Assembly: GCF_900104695.1 (NCBI RefSeq)
Contig: NZ_FNSW01000002.1
Coordinates: 124,001-188,000 of the forward strand
DNA: 64,000 nt
Source: Paenibacillus sp. GP183
GTDB lineage: Bacteria > Bacillota > Bacilli > Paenibacillales > NBRC-103111
Reading direction: 5' to 3'
Shown: positions 25,659 through 33,653 of the stretch, piece after piece
Layout of the letters: each line of letters starts with the position of its first letter
Numbering within the stretch: position 1 is the stretch's first letter
Position numbers and translations under genes: made by a program
Notes under the pieces: generated by a model
What the model saw: only the letters and a program-made list of their open reading frames with translations
Database searches by the model: none
What the model was told of the DNA's origin: nothing

Positions 25659-25871
25659 CTATATTTTCCGAAGAGCCAATTTTTCTAATGCAGTAACAAG
25701 CTCTTTTACCAGCATGTCATCGATTTGTTTAATTAACTGTGAACCGGCATCTTCCTCACCATTCCATGAACGAACAAAAACCCGGCTACCTTTTATACTA
25801 AGTGCATAGCAATTGCTTTCAAAAATTTCATTCAAATGATACTCACGCAAAAGGGAATCAAGAATTGTCAT
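25659..25871 (-). CDS. Small hypothetical protein, 70 aa
   Basis: Starts MTILDSLLREYHLNEIFES after TTAGGAGGCACTTT. Alternating pattern suggests a small alpha/beta domain ending in an amphipathic helix (KQIDDMLVKELVTALEKLA). I do not recognise the family. Confidence 0.6.
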   Translation of the reverse strand: MTILDSLLREYHLNEIFESNCYALSIKGSRVFVRSWNGEEDAGSQLIKQIDDMLVKELVTALEKLALRKI

Positions 25872-25996
25872 AAAGTGCCTCCTAAGTAAAGTTATGATCA
25901 TGTAGGGGTCACCTCACGAAACGGAAATAATCGTACGCTAAGTAATGCATCCGGGTACTTTCTCTTTGGACATTTACACAAAAGGGATGCTGCCTT

Positions 25997-26179
25997 TTAA
26001 GGATTGAATACATATCCTGCAATTGATATTAACGCTAGGATGACAAATATAATCATAAACCATATCATGCAACCCAACTTGGGTTTATTCGTGCGTTTCT
26101 TATTTCTGAAATAGTAGTTTGTGAAATGCCTCGTTAATACCTTTGCAAAGATTCTTGATCCACCATTATGACGAGACAT
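25997..26179 (-). CDS. Small membrane protein, 60 aa
   Basis: Begins MSRHNGGSRIFAKVLTRHF after AAGGGAGGGG; a basic N-terminal half is followed by one membrane segment (MIWFMIIFVILALISIAGYV). Single-pass, positive-inside orientation expected. Function unknown. It is the gene immediately downstream of the array's first terminator hairpin (26255-26270). Confidence 0.65.
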   Translation of the reverse strand: MSRHNGGSRIFAKVLTRHFTNYYFRNKKRTNKPKLGCMIWFMIIFVILALISIAGYVFNP

Positions 26180-26297
26180 TATAAAAATCCCCTCCCTTAC
26201 TTGTGTGAAGGTATATATGTACAAAACCACTTATTTTGTGAGCATGTCAAAAGAAGCTGCCGCGGCAGCTCCTTCATCGGTTGTATAGAATCCTTTA

Positions 26298-26320
26298 TTG
26301 AGCTATCGTTCTCCGTTAGC
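26298..26320 (-). repeat. B-type hairpin repeat
   Basis: Plus strand TTGAGCTATCGTTCTCCG then TTAGC; it marks the left edge of the duplicated antitoxin unit. Terminator stem AGCTGCCGCGGCAGCT lies at 26255-26270. Confidence 0.75.
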
Positions 26321-26676
26321 GTAACGAAGGGCTGCTGGATGCATCATAATCTCACCTTCATCAACCTAATCAGGCATCCGCATAAGTGCAACCCTCAGTA
26401 TGTTTTTGCCCTCTTCACTATTCAATAAATCGATAGGCTTGACGTTATCTAAAGCTGGTACCGATTTAAATAACCATGTTCTAGCATGATTCCTAAGTCT
26501 ATAGTTCAGTACAATCGCAATATCTTTCGGTACACTGATATCACCGAATTCGATTTCACTCTCAACAACACTTTTACTGCAATTGTCTACAAACTTGAGC
26601 CAATGATCTTCGTGATAGTCTTTTAAGAATACTTCAAATCCCATGACCATTCTCACCTCTTGTATCCGTTAGCTCA
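26316..26676. repeat. 361-bp duplicated cassette-like unit, copy 2
   Basis: Matches 639-999 with one base difference. Flanked by B site 26298-26320 and the site at 26663-26677. Beyond TTAGC on the left and GTTAGCTCA on the right the two loci are unrelated. Confidence 0.85.
26366..26650 (-). CDS. DUF2384 antitoxin-like protein, copy 2
   Basis: Same protein as at 0.69-0.97 kb except Phe for Ser in the segment FEVFLKDYHEDHW. The toxin-binding signature PALDNVKPIDLLNSEEGK is intact. No RES-type toxin gene is adjacent. Start choices as for copy 1 (ATG 26650 or 26644, GTG 26656). Confidence 0.75.
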   Translation of the reverse strand: MVMGFEVFLKDYHEDHWLKFVDNCSKSVVESEIEFGDISVPKDIAIVLNYRLRNHARTWLFKSVPALDNVKPIDLLNSEEGKNILRVALMRMPD

Positions 26677-26777
26677 ACGATGACGTTCATCCTTTTTTGT
26701 TTTTGCTTCATAAAGACAATGTTACATAAAATAAATAAGCGATAAGATTTTGTTCCCTATCGCTTTGAAGTGATTCC

Positions 26778-27593
26778 TTAATTATTATTTATAAAAGACG
26801 TCACTATTTCATTAAACTCATCTGGACTATCAATGTTAGGGAAGTGGGCTGAGTTTTTAAATGTTAAGTGTTTCGCATTAGGGATATTGGTTACTAACAA
26901 ATCTGCTGTTTTTATAAAATCGAGATGGTCTAATTCCCCTGAAACTACTAAAGTCGGTACTTGCACTTCAGATAAACGTTCACTAGGATGAGGATCCAAC
27001 CATTTTGGTTTGCTCTGATTCATGGGTTTGCTATATATATCACGAAAAATCTCTTTTAACCATTCCCTATTTATTTGTACTCGACCTATATCCTGTTTTG
27101 GACCATCTAAAAATAAATGAAGGTTTATTTCTAATGCTCTCTCAATATTTCCTGAGCTCAATTCTTCATAGAACTTTTTCATCAGCAATTGCCTGTCCTC
27201 GGATATTGGGGCGAAACCGCCTGAACAAACAAGAATTAGACTTTGTACCATGTCTGGATATGCCAATGCGAATTCTACACCTGCATAACCACCAAATGAA
27301 ACACCTATAAAATTAGCACTTTGGATATCCAACTTTATAAGCAAAGCATGGAGATCCTCATAAAATGTAAAAGGCAAACCAGGGTCAATTGTTTTCCCTA
27401 GACCTCTCATGTCAAATCGAATTACTTGGAACTTTTTAGACAGAGCATCCATTTGCGGTTCCCACATACGACTATCCAATGGAAATCCGTGTAGAAGTAC
27501 AAGCGGTTTTCCTTCCCCAGAGACTTCATAATAAACATCTATACTGTTAACATTTACAAAACCAGTTTGTCCCAAAGTTTTCACCCTCTTCAA
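26778..27593 (-). CDS. Alpha/beta-fold hydrolase
   Basis: 271 aa. Catalytic triad visible: nucleophile elbow GVSFGGYAG (Ser about 101), acid in VSGELDHLDF (Asp about 222) and His in KNSAHFPNIDSP (about 250); oxyanion region LLHGFPLDSRMW (about 34). Similar to haloperoxidase/3-oxoadipate enol-lactonase type hydrolases; substrate not predictable. Single-gene unit between the repeat at 26663 and the A/B pair at 27714-27762. Start 27593 is possible; ATG or TTG a few codons in cannot be excluded. Confidence 0.85.
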   Translation of the reverse strand: MKRVKTLGQTGFVNVNSIDVYYEVSGEGKPLVLLHGFPLDSRMWEPQMDALSKKFQVIRFDMRGLGKTIDPGLPFTFYEDLHALLIKLDIQSANFIGVSFGGYAGVEFALAYPDMVQSLILVCSGGFAPISEDRQLLMKKFYEELSSGNIERALEINLHLFLDGPKQDIGRVQINREWLKEIFRDIYSKPMNQSKPKWLDPHPSERLSEVQVPTLVVSGELDHLDFIKTADLLVTNIPNAKHLTFKNSAHFPNIDSPDEFNEIVTSFINNN

Positions 27594-27713
27594 TAGAAGT
27601 TAACCCATTATTTTCTATATAGTAACATTTAACCTGCATGTTCACAGTGAAAATATTGTGACAATACAGAATTTATTATCTCATCTAAGGTAGCAGTAAA
27701 ATCTGGTGGTTTT

Positions 27714-27762
27714 GTTACGCTATTCTGCCCGTTCGTTGCACTATCATTATCCGTTAGCTTAA
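27714..27762 (-). repeat. Fused A and B repeat sites
   Basis: A site GTTACGCTATTCTGCCCG at 27714 runs straight into B site TTGCACTATCATTATCCG / TTAGCTTAA (27736-27762) with no terminator between, showing the two sites are separable from the GC hairpin. Confidence 0.7.
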
Positions 27763-27886
27763 TGACGTAAACGTTGCATAGATGTGATGTCAGCAAAACC
27801 ACCTTCAATACAAGTGTGGTAAAATGATTGCAATCAAATGATAAAATGGTATAATATGTTAATTAGTTAGGGAAAGGTGGTCGCTA

Positions 27887-28159
27887 ATGTTAAGACAAAT
27901 CTCAGATTATTTGTTTATGGGTTCGTTACTTCTTCTTGTAATTACATTCATATTGTATGGACCAGGTAAACGAGGGACGACGGCGATACAAATGAACAAT
28001 GATGGGTTCACTGGTGCTATTACTGACTTACAAATGGCACAAAACCATAAAGAGGTCACAACTAGACAAGATAGCATGCTGGGACGGATTTTAAAATCAT
28101 ATTTGTTTTGGATTGGTATTATTGGAATAATTGTATCAATTGTCTTATCAAAGATTTAA
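27887..28159 (+). CDS. Small two-pass membrane protein, 90 aa
   Basis: Two hydrophobic segments (FMGSLLLLVITFILYG near residue 10 and FWIGIIGIIVSIVLSKI at the C-terminus) flank a hydrophilic middle. Layout resembles DUF3899-type proteins, function unknown. Start at ATG 27887 after GGAAAGGTGG. It is one of the few plus-strand genes within the array and has its own terminator (28258-28290). Confidence 0.75.
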   Translation: MLRQISDYLFMGSLLLLVITFILYGPGKRGTTAIQMNNDGFTGAITDLQMAQNHKEVTTRQDSMLGRILKSYLFWIGIIGIIVSIVLSKI

Positions 28160-28257
28160 GAGCGATATTCTAGCCAAAGCGAAGCAATAAGCCATGAATT
28201 AAAGAAAGTGGTTCAAGCATCAAATAAGCATAGTTCAATGAAAGATTCTGTTAAAAT

Positions 28258-28290
28258 GCCACTCCATTTATTGGGAGTGGCTTTTATCTT
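28258..28290 (+). terminator. Intrinsic terminator
   Basis: GCCACTCC, 8-base loop, GGAGTGGC, then TTTTATCTTT; follows the 90-aa membrane protein gene. Confidence 0.85.
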
Positions 28291-28337
28291 TATTCACATA
28301 TAATTATTTCAACTTATTTTGTCAGCCCTGTTTGGTA

Positions 28338-28363
28338 TTGAACTATGGTATCCGTTAGTTCAA
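28338..28363 (-). repeat. B-type hairpin repeat overlapping a stop codon
   Basis: Arms TTGAACTA and TAGTTCAA with GGTATCCGT-type loop. The TGA stop of the GNAT gene is supplied by the repeat. Confidence 0.75.
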
Positions 28364-28782
28364 TCAAAATTCTTGTAATGATAGACTACCTCAGTAAATG
28401 GACGCCACCCATTGTGATTCCAAAAAGAAAGAGCATTTTCATCTTTTGTGCTTACAAATAAAAATCCATTATCTATTCCCGCTTCTGTTAAACAATTTAT
28501 ACATCTTTCGATCATTTGTTTTGATAACCCCATTTTTCTATGATCTTTAGAAACTACGACATGATACAACGAACCACGTCGTCCATCATGTCCACACAAA
28601 ACTGTGCCCACTACTTCTCCATTAAAATATGCAATACTGCTGAATCCTGGATTCCTTCTAAGATATGAATCAATTCTGTTCTTACTATCAAATTCCAATG
28701 AGATCGTAAATTCTTTGACCTCACTCCAAAACTTTGAAACACCTTCATAATCTTGTATTGTCATAGCTTTAATTTCATACAT
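28360..28782 (-). CDS. GNAT family N-acetyltransferase
   Basis: 140 aa. GNAT core: MTIQDYEGVSKFWSEV helix 1, central strand YFNGEVVGTVLCGHDG, the acetyl-CoA loop VVSKDHRKMGLSKQMIERC (R-K-M-G-L-S), and C-terminal ALSFWNHNGWRPF. Acetylates an unknown amine. It ends inside the B-type repeat and begins just left of a full A-terminator-B module, making it a typical single-gene unit. RBS AAGGAGGTAC precedes ATG 28782. Confidence 0.9.
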   Translation of the reverse strand: MYEIKAMTIQDYEGVSKFWSEVKEFTISLEFDSKNRIDSYLRRNPGFSSIAYFNGEVVGTVLCGHDGRRGSLYHVVVSKDHRKMGLSKQMIERCINCLTEAGIDNGFLFVSTKDENALSFWNHNGWRPFTEVVYHYKNFD

Positions 28783-28867
28783 AAAGTACCTCCTTTTTTG
28801 CTACCCTTGCCTTTTATCTTATTTGAATTATTATACGTTTTAGATAACCCATTTTCCTTCTAAACAT

Positions 28868-28952
28868 TCCGCTAAACTGCCCGTTACTTCAATAAACCAA
28901 AAAAGGAGCTGCAACTAGTCAACTCCTCCGCTCTCGTTCTCCGTTAGCTGAA
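28868..28952 (-). repeat. Complete A - terminator - B module
   Basis: A site TTCCGCTAAACTGCCCGTTA (28868), hairpin GGAGCTG...CAACTCC with A-run on the left (28901-28928, terminator in the minus direction), then B site CGCTCTCGTTCTCCG / TTAGCTGAA. Confidence 0.75.
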
Positions 28953-29050
28953 TCGACCTGATTGATATTTTCCTGATGTTTATTCAGCTATCTTACCGTA
29001 ACATTTAGGACTAAATAATTTTCGAACTTTTCGTCCATTTGTTCCTCCGC

Positions 29051-30055
29051 TCACGGACCTGTGCCGAATTCGCTGACTTTCCAGCCGTTTGCGAATTTCA
29101 TCATTATAGCGAAGCGAGTATTGATACCGGCTTCATCGTCATTATGTGTATTGAATGCATTGTCCCTCCATTTAAGCCTGAGCCGAACCTCGATTTCTAA
29201 AGTCGTGCGGTCCCCAATGTCGTTGATTTCGGTTATGGTCTGGGGGTCCATGAGCTTGAAGGAAGTGGGTTTTGCCATAAGGAGATTTTCAACCATAGAG
29301 TTGTTCTCGCCGAATCCGGAATTGTAGAGCAGCGGCTTTCCGGCAATATTCACGATTAGCGAGTTCAACATTTCATTTGGACTCAGGCATGCATAAGCCC
29401 GTGTTTTGTTGCCCTCGTCCGCAGCTTTCAGGAACGCCGCAAGCACTTCTGTCGGACCCATCGCCCCCAAATCCGCGTTCTTGCCGGGATCGCTGAATAA
29501 GCCTTGCAGCGCGACCCACTTATCGAATGGCAGACCGGTGATTTCGGGCAAGTACCGTTTATTTACAGAAGGTCCAATGCTGAAATAATTGAAGGCGAGC
29601 CAGGCGCCGGCCGTATTCCCCGAGTCGACAAGTAGCACGACATTGGAAGGGTAATCGAAGTTGTTTTGTGGATTCGGGGCACGCAGTCCTTCGGCCAATG
29701 CATAACGCCAAACTACCACGGTTTTCCCTTTTAACTGAACCAAGTCAAGGCCCGCGTCTTTGGAATATTCGTTGGCAAGCCGCCAAAACAAACCCTGCGG
29801 AAATTCGCCCAGTTTTACGTCCCAGTTTTGAGGCACCTGTACGGTGAACTTCTCCGGTTCTCCCTTCACCTTGAGACCTTTAGAGTTTAGGAAATCCTCT
29901 GGCGATTGCAAAACAGTTGCTGTCGGGGTTTCGATTGCCGGGGCAAGTTGGATCTTATTTACGTGTACTGTGTTTTCTGGAGTGTTTTTTCTGTCTGTTA
30001 TTGTACATCCCGTAGTTATAATAGCAATGGATATGATAATTGCAAAAATCCGCAT
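29051..30055 (-). CDS. Lipoprotein, DUF4830/NTF2-like C-terminus
   Basis: 334 aa. Signal FAIIISIAIITTGC with lipobox Cys 17. Residues about 55-110 (EDFLNSKGLKVKGEPEKFTV, then a WDVKLGEFPQGLFW strand) resemble DUF4830; residues about 210-334 look like an NTF2-like fold (AFLKAADEGNKTRAYACL). Both modules occur in Firmicutes surface lipoproteins of unknown function. Stop lies about 100 bp right of the repeat module at 28868-28952. Start at ATG 30055 after GGAGGTGC. Confidence 0.75.
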   Translation of the reverse strand: MRIFAIIISIAIITTGCTITDRKNTPENTVHVNKIQLAPAIETPTATVLQSPEDFLNSKGLKVKGEPEKFTVQVPQNWDVKLGEFPQGLFWRLANEYSKDAGLDLVQLKGKTVVVWRYALAEGLRAPNPQNNFDYPSNVVLLVDSGNTAGAWLAFNYFSIGPSVNKRYLPEITGLPFDKWVALQGLFSDPGKNADLGAMGPTEVLAAFLKAADEGNKTRAYACLSPNEMLNSLIVNIAGKPLLYNSGFGENNSMVENLLMAKPTSFKLMDPQTITEINDIGDRTTLEIEVRLRLKWRDNAFNTHNDDEAGINTRFAIMMKFANGWKVSEFGTGP

Positions 30056-30118
30056 ATAAGCACCTCCAATTCTTAGACGTACTGAATAACAAAATTGTTA
30101 CTTTTTACCATTAGGCTA

Positions 30119-30199
30119 TTGAACGAATCTGCCTGTTCGGAGCAATAAAAAGCGGCTGTCGAAGCAACCGCCATTTTGCTATCGTTCTGCGTTAGTGCA
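30119..30199 (-). repeat. Complete A - terminator - B module
   Basis: A site TTGAACGAATCTGCCTG / TTCGGAGCAA, hairpin GCGGCTG...CAACCGC (30151-30172) with A-run to the left, B site TGCTATCGTTCTGCG / TTAGTGCA. Confidence 0.7.
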
Positions 30200-30208
30200 G
30201 AAAAAATT

Positions 30209-30301
30209 TTACAATTTCTTCTTCCATCCACGGAGTTTAATGTAATAGTAGGTCGGTATTACTGCACACAGTATTATTAGGACCGCCATAAGGAATTTCA
30301 T
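30209..30301 (-). CDS. 30-aa membrane peptide as sole gene of a unit
   Basis: ATG 30301 follows TGGAGGATTGAACT, a near-ideal ribosome binding site. The peptide has a hydrophobic core (FLMAVLIILCAVIPTYYY) and a basic tail with four Lys and one Arg. It lies alone between B site 30177-30199 and A site 30390-30414, i.e. it is the only coding capacity of that unit. Its size and layout recall small membrane regulators or type I toxins, but nothing proves either. Too short for routine gene calling. Confidence 0.65.
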   Translation of the reverse strand: MKFLMAVLIILCAVIPTYYYIKLRGWKKKL

Positions 30302-30389
30302 ATAGTTCAATCCTCCAGTCGGTGATTATTCCGAAATAAATACTATACTAAATATACACTAAGGCAATAACTTTTTCCAATTTTTGTAA

Positions 30390-30483
30390 CTCAACTATAC
30401 TGCCCGTTAGTGCAGCGAGGCGACCGATAGTTGTGTCGGTCGCCTCTCTTTTTTTATTCAGCTATCGTACCCCGTCGTTCAAC
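30390..30483 (-). repeat. Complete A - terminator - B module
   Basis: A site TCAACTATACTGCCCG / TTAGTGCA; perfect hairpin GAGGCGACCGA / TCGGTCGCCTC (30417-30446) with T-run on the plus side; B site TTCAGCTATCGTACCCCG / TCGTTCAA. Confidence 0.8.
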
Positions 30484-30487
30484 AAGA

Positions 30488-31297
30488 TTAAACATTTCTA
30501 CCGATATACAGTAAATGTGAAGCCGTTGCTCCTAATATGTAAGGGTCTTCAGCTGATTCATAAATTAATTCCATAAGCATTTCTTCTTCACCACGTGAAG
30601 ACCAGTAGTCCCAATTTTCTTTAGTTAATCTTCCACCTATACCTGCCGAAGAAAGTAATTTTAATGTTTCAAAGCCATTGCTTTCAAAAAAAGGTTTGAT
30701 ATCTTCAATATTAAAAAAATATGCTCCTGTAAACCTGCCTTTGTCTGCATGATTAAACACACCCGTTTTTTTAAATTCATTTATTTCTGCCATACCGTCT
30801 AATGGCTTCCATTGTGTTGGGAACATTAATGTAGTTAGAACCTTACTTATTCGTGGCCGGATTGCAACAAAAACCGTACCTCCATCTTTTGTAACCCTTC
30901 GAAGTTCCTGAACAGCTTTAACTCGGTCTTGTTCATTTTGTAGATGATATAGTGGCCCTAACATAAGTGAAGCATCAAATTGATCCGATTCTAAACCAGA
31001 TAAATCTCTTGCATCTTTGACTAGAAAATCCGAAAAATTATTTACAAGACCGAGTTCAGTTGCTTTTTCCTTTGCTACATTAACTAACCTTGGTGTTAAA
31101 TCAGTAATTGTTACGTTATATCCAAGTTTCGCTAACTCCATCGAGTATTTCCCTGGTCCCGCCCCGTTGTCGAGAATTTTGCCTTTAGGAGGAAGGTTAG
31201 TCTTAATAAAATGCCAGTTAATCATGAATTCAAGTGGTTCTCTATCTAACCGTCCCCACTCATCAAAACTTGAATAATAATCAATTATGTCACTCAC
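30488..31297 (-). CDS. Class I SAM-dependent methyltransferase
   Basis: 269 aa. SAM-binding motif I LDNGAGPGKYSMELA (about residue 45), acidic end of strand 2 (TITDLTPRLV), motif II region DASLMLGPLYHLQ (about 112) and motif III VTKDGGTVFVAI. The rest resembles small-molecule methyltransferases of the Methyltransf_25 type. Start chosen at GTG 31297 because GGAGGTG lies 6 bases upstream; the frame runs 14 codons further into the repeat region. Single-gene unit. Confidence 0.85.
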   Translation of the reverse strand: MSDIIDYYSSFDEWGRLDREPLEFMINWHFIKTNLPPKGKILDNGAGPGKYSMELAKLGYNVTITDLTPRLVNVAKEKATELGLVNNFSDFLVKDARDLSGLESDQFDASLMLGPLYHLQNEQDRVKAVQELRRVTKDGGTVFVAIRPRISKVLTTLMFPTQWKPLDGMAEINEFKKTGVFNHADKGRFTGAYFFNIEDIKPFFESNGFETLKLLSSAGIGGRLTKENWDYWSSRGEEEMLMELIYESAEDPYILGATASHLLYIGRNV

Positions 31298-31321
31298 TAG
31301 GCACACCTCCAAAAATAATGT

Positions 31322-31388
31322 CTTCCGCAATACTGCCAAGAGAAGCTGTCACGAAGCAAGCTTCTTCACTATTGTTATCTAGCTTAAT
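31322..31388 (-). repeat. Degenerate A - terminator - B module
   Basis: TTCCGCAATACTGCC (A half), hairpin GAAGCTG...CAAGCTTC (31341-31365), then CACTATTGTTATCTAGCTTAA (B half). Confidence 0.55.
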
Positions 31389-31428
31389 AAGAAAAAGACC
31401 AAGTTAATTCGTGAGAACAAATTATTCA

Positions 31429-31893
31429 TTATTTAACACACATTCTTTTTTTCAGTTCGTTTACAATTGGTATAACTGGCGGACTTATTTCTTTAGGAAT
31501 ATCAAAGATATGTACGAATGAACCTTTCCTACTTTCATTATTTATCTTGACTTTACCACTAAATTTGTTAGTTATATATACAATATCTACGTTGTAGACT
31601 TCATCTCCATGCGGATATATATAATGTAAGTCTGGTCCCGAAAACACGCCAAATAACTCTAAGTCTTCAACCTCAACTTTTAATCCTGTCTCTTCATATG
31701 CTTCTCGCATAGCCGCTTCCTCTACTTTCTCTCCAAGCTCAACCGCACCACCTGGGAAACACCAACTGTGATTATCAGCCCTGTGTAACATAAGAACTTT
31801 GCCTTCTTCATCAAATATAATCACACTTGCACCGCACAAGAGAATCGGTCTTTTGCCAACGAAACTTCTTAATTCTTTAATATAATCTTTCAC
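31429..31893 (-). CDS. NUDIX hydrolase
   Basis: 154 aa. The Nudix box is complete, running from GGAVELGEKVEEAA to MREAYEETGL (about residues 67-90) and fitting G-x5-E-x7-R-E-U-x-E-E-x-G-U. It hydrolyses a nucleoside diphosphate linked to another moiety; substrate unknown. Start taken as GTG 31893 (MKDYIKELRSF) after AGGGGGAGAAAA; the frame is open 17 codons further. It shares its unit with the HIT gene 76 bp upstream, with no repeat between. Confidence 0.88.
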   Translation of the reverse strand: MKDYIKELRSFVGKRPILLCGASVIIFDEEGKVLMLHRADNHSWCFPGGAVELGEKVEEAAMREAYEETGLKVEVEDLELFGVFSGPDLHYIYPHGDEVYNVDIVYITNKFSGKVKINNESRKGSFVHIFDIPKEISPPVIPIVNELKKRMCVK

Positions 31894-31969
31894 TTTTCTC
31901 CCCCTTAAAACTACATGTAAAAAGTCACTTTCACCACTGTACATACTTTTAAGACGGCTTGATTAGGGA

Positions 31970-32419
31970 TTAGACAACTTTATTCAACTCAACTAATAAC
32001 TTATTCTTTAATTCTTCCAATGCATCGTTACTTGGTTTAACACTTTCTGAATACATGGTATCTTTTGGAGTCCACCAAACAGGAAATTTGGGGTTGGTTT
32101 CAGTCAATCGTCTGGGGAAAATGTGCCAATGCATATGTGAATCACCGTTTCCAAGAAGTTCGTAGTTAAGCTTGTCTGGCTTGAACGCTCTATAAACTGC
32201 TTCAGATACTTTACTCATTTCATCTAGAAACTTCTGCTTATAATCGCTATCTAATTCGTGAAGCTCATTCTTGTGTACCTTACAAATATACAGTGTATAG
32301 CCTTCGAAATATTGATGGTCTCCAATCACCACATAGCCCGTTTCGAGTTCAGCTACAAAATATTTATTTATGCCTTCTTTAATCATGTTAATACGGTTGC
32401 ATATTAAGCAATCTTCCAT
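31970..32419 (-). CDS. HIT-family hydrolase
   Basis: 149 aa. Catalytic HIT motif GDSHMHWHIFPRRL (H-x-H-x-H, about residue 96) and the preceding TLYICKVHKNELHEL strand. HIT proteins hydrolyse or transfer nucleotides from phosphoanhydride substrates. N-terminal CLICNRINMIK gives two Cys of a possible metal site as in Hint-type proteins. Start ATG 32419 with AGGAGGTTCC. Likely co-transcribed with the NUDIX gene. Confidence 0.9.
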   Translation of the reverse strand: MEDCLICNRINMIKEGINKYFVAELETGYVVIGDHQYFEGYTLYICKVHKNELHELDSDYKQKFLDEMSKVSEAVYRAFKPDKLNYELLGNGDSHMHWHIFPRRLTETNPKFPVWWTPKDTMYSESVKPSNDALEELKNKLLVELNKVV

Positions 32420-32550
32420 TAATGGAACCTCCTAAATATAATTGTAAATCCAACTTATTCCACAGTATCACAAAATTTTCCTGCATAGAGACAGAAGTTA
32501 AAATAGGAATGTAAAAATAGCAGCAATATTTATAAAAAGAGCCATTAGAA

Positions 32551-32603
32551 AAGAGGAGCTGCCACGAAACAAGCTCCTCCACTATCGTTCTCCGTTAGCT
32601 TAA
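32551..32603 (-). repeat. Terminator hairpin plus B site
   Basis: Hairpin GAGGAGCT...AGCTCCTC (32554-32580, A-run to the left) followed by CACTATCGTTCTCCG / TTAGCTTAA. No A site is evident on its left. Confidence 0.7.
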
Positions 32604-32720
32604 CACTTTATTCCGTCCACCAATAATAATGGGTGTTTTGGGGTGTTCATTTAAGACCCCAATTCGCTACAAAAGATTCGACGTATCTAATTAGTTTCAC
32701 CTCGCATCTTCGAGACGGAG

Positions 32721-33479
32721 TTAACCCTGCGCAGTGGGACGGACAATAATCTCGCTCACATCAACGTCGGCCGGCTGCTCGATCGCGAACGCAATAGCGC
32801 GAGCAATCGCATCAGGCGGCAGCGCGAACTTGTCCCGGGACGCTTCGAGTTGGACTCTCATCTCCGGATTTGTCACACCTTCGGCAAAGTTTGTCCTAAC
32901 GAAGCCAGGCGAGATGATCGTCACGCGCAGCTTATCGCCGGCCTCCTGGCGCAAACCCTCGGAGATGGCGCGCACGGCGAACTTCGTGCCGGAATAGACC
33001 GACTGGTTCGGTACAGTCTTATGTCCAGCTGTAGAAGCGGTGTTGACGAAATGTCCGAAGCCCTGCTTGCGAAAGACAGGCAGCGCTGCAGCGATGCCGT
33101 ACAAAACACCTTTAATGTTAACGTCGATCATCTCCTCCCAATCCTCGACGCGCAGGTCATCGAGGGGGGAAATTGGCATAACGCCGGCGTTGTTGACCAG
33201 AGCATCAAGTTTGCCGAACCGTTCGCATGCCAGCTTGACGAGGGCGGTTAGGTCGTCGCGTCGTTTCACGTCTGTGCGTGCATAAACGACTTCACCGCCC
33301 ATATTCGCGATGCGAGCCGCCACAGTCTCAAGGCGATCCAATCCGCGCGCCCCAAGCACAACTTTCGCGCCGCGCTCAGCGAGCAGAAGCGCAGTTGCCT
33401 CGCCAATTCCGCTGCTTGCGCCCGTAATTGCGATGACCTTGTCTTTGATTCCCGTCAAGAAGTTCTCTTCAAAACTCAT
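32721..33479 (-). CDS. SDR family oxidoreductase
   Basis: 252 aa. NAD(P) motif TGASSGIGEA (about 15), NNAG (about 90), catalytic Ser in NTASTAG and YSGTKF (Tyr-x3-Lys, about 160). Classical short-chain dehydrogenase; substrate unknown. Start set at ATG 33479 (MSFEENFLTG) after AAGAAGGA. The gene is visibly more GC-rich than its neighbours, suggesting separate origin. It is divergent from an AraC regulator 175 bp away, which probably controls it. Confidence 0.92.
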   Translation of the reverse strand: MSFEENFLTGIKDKVIAITGASSGIGEATALLLAERGAKVVLGARGLDRLETVAARIANMGGEVVYARTDVKRRDDLTALVKLACERFGKLDALVNNAGVMPISPLDDLRVEDWEEMIDVNIKGVLYGIAAALPVFRKQGFGHFVNTASTAGHKTVPNQSVYSGTKFAVRAISEGLRQEAGDKLRVTIISPGFVRTNFAEGVTNPEMRVQLEASRDKFALPPDAIARAIAFAIEQPADVDVSEIIVRPTAQG

Positions 33480-33653
33480 ATCCGAATCCTTCTTTCTTTT
33501 ACTTATTGGTAAAGGCTTTCCTGTTGACCTGCCCTGTAAATTATAGATATTATCCATTCGAAACAGGTAGACTATTCATGTCCGTTCCTTGCCTAATCCT
33601 ATCCGAATTGCTACACTGTGCTCATCAGACTGCACGTGAAAGGAACGCTGAAC

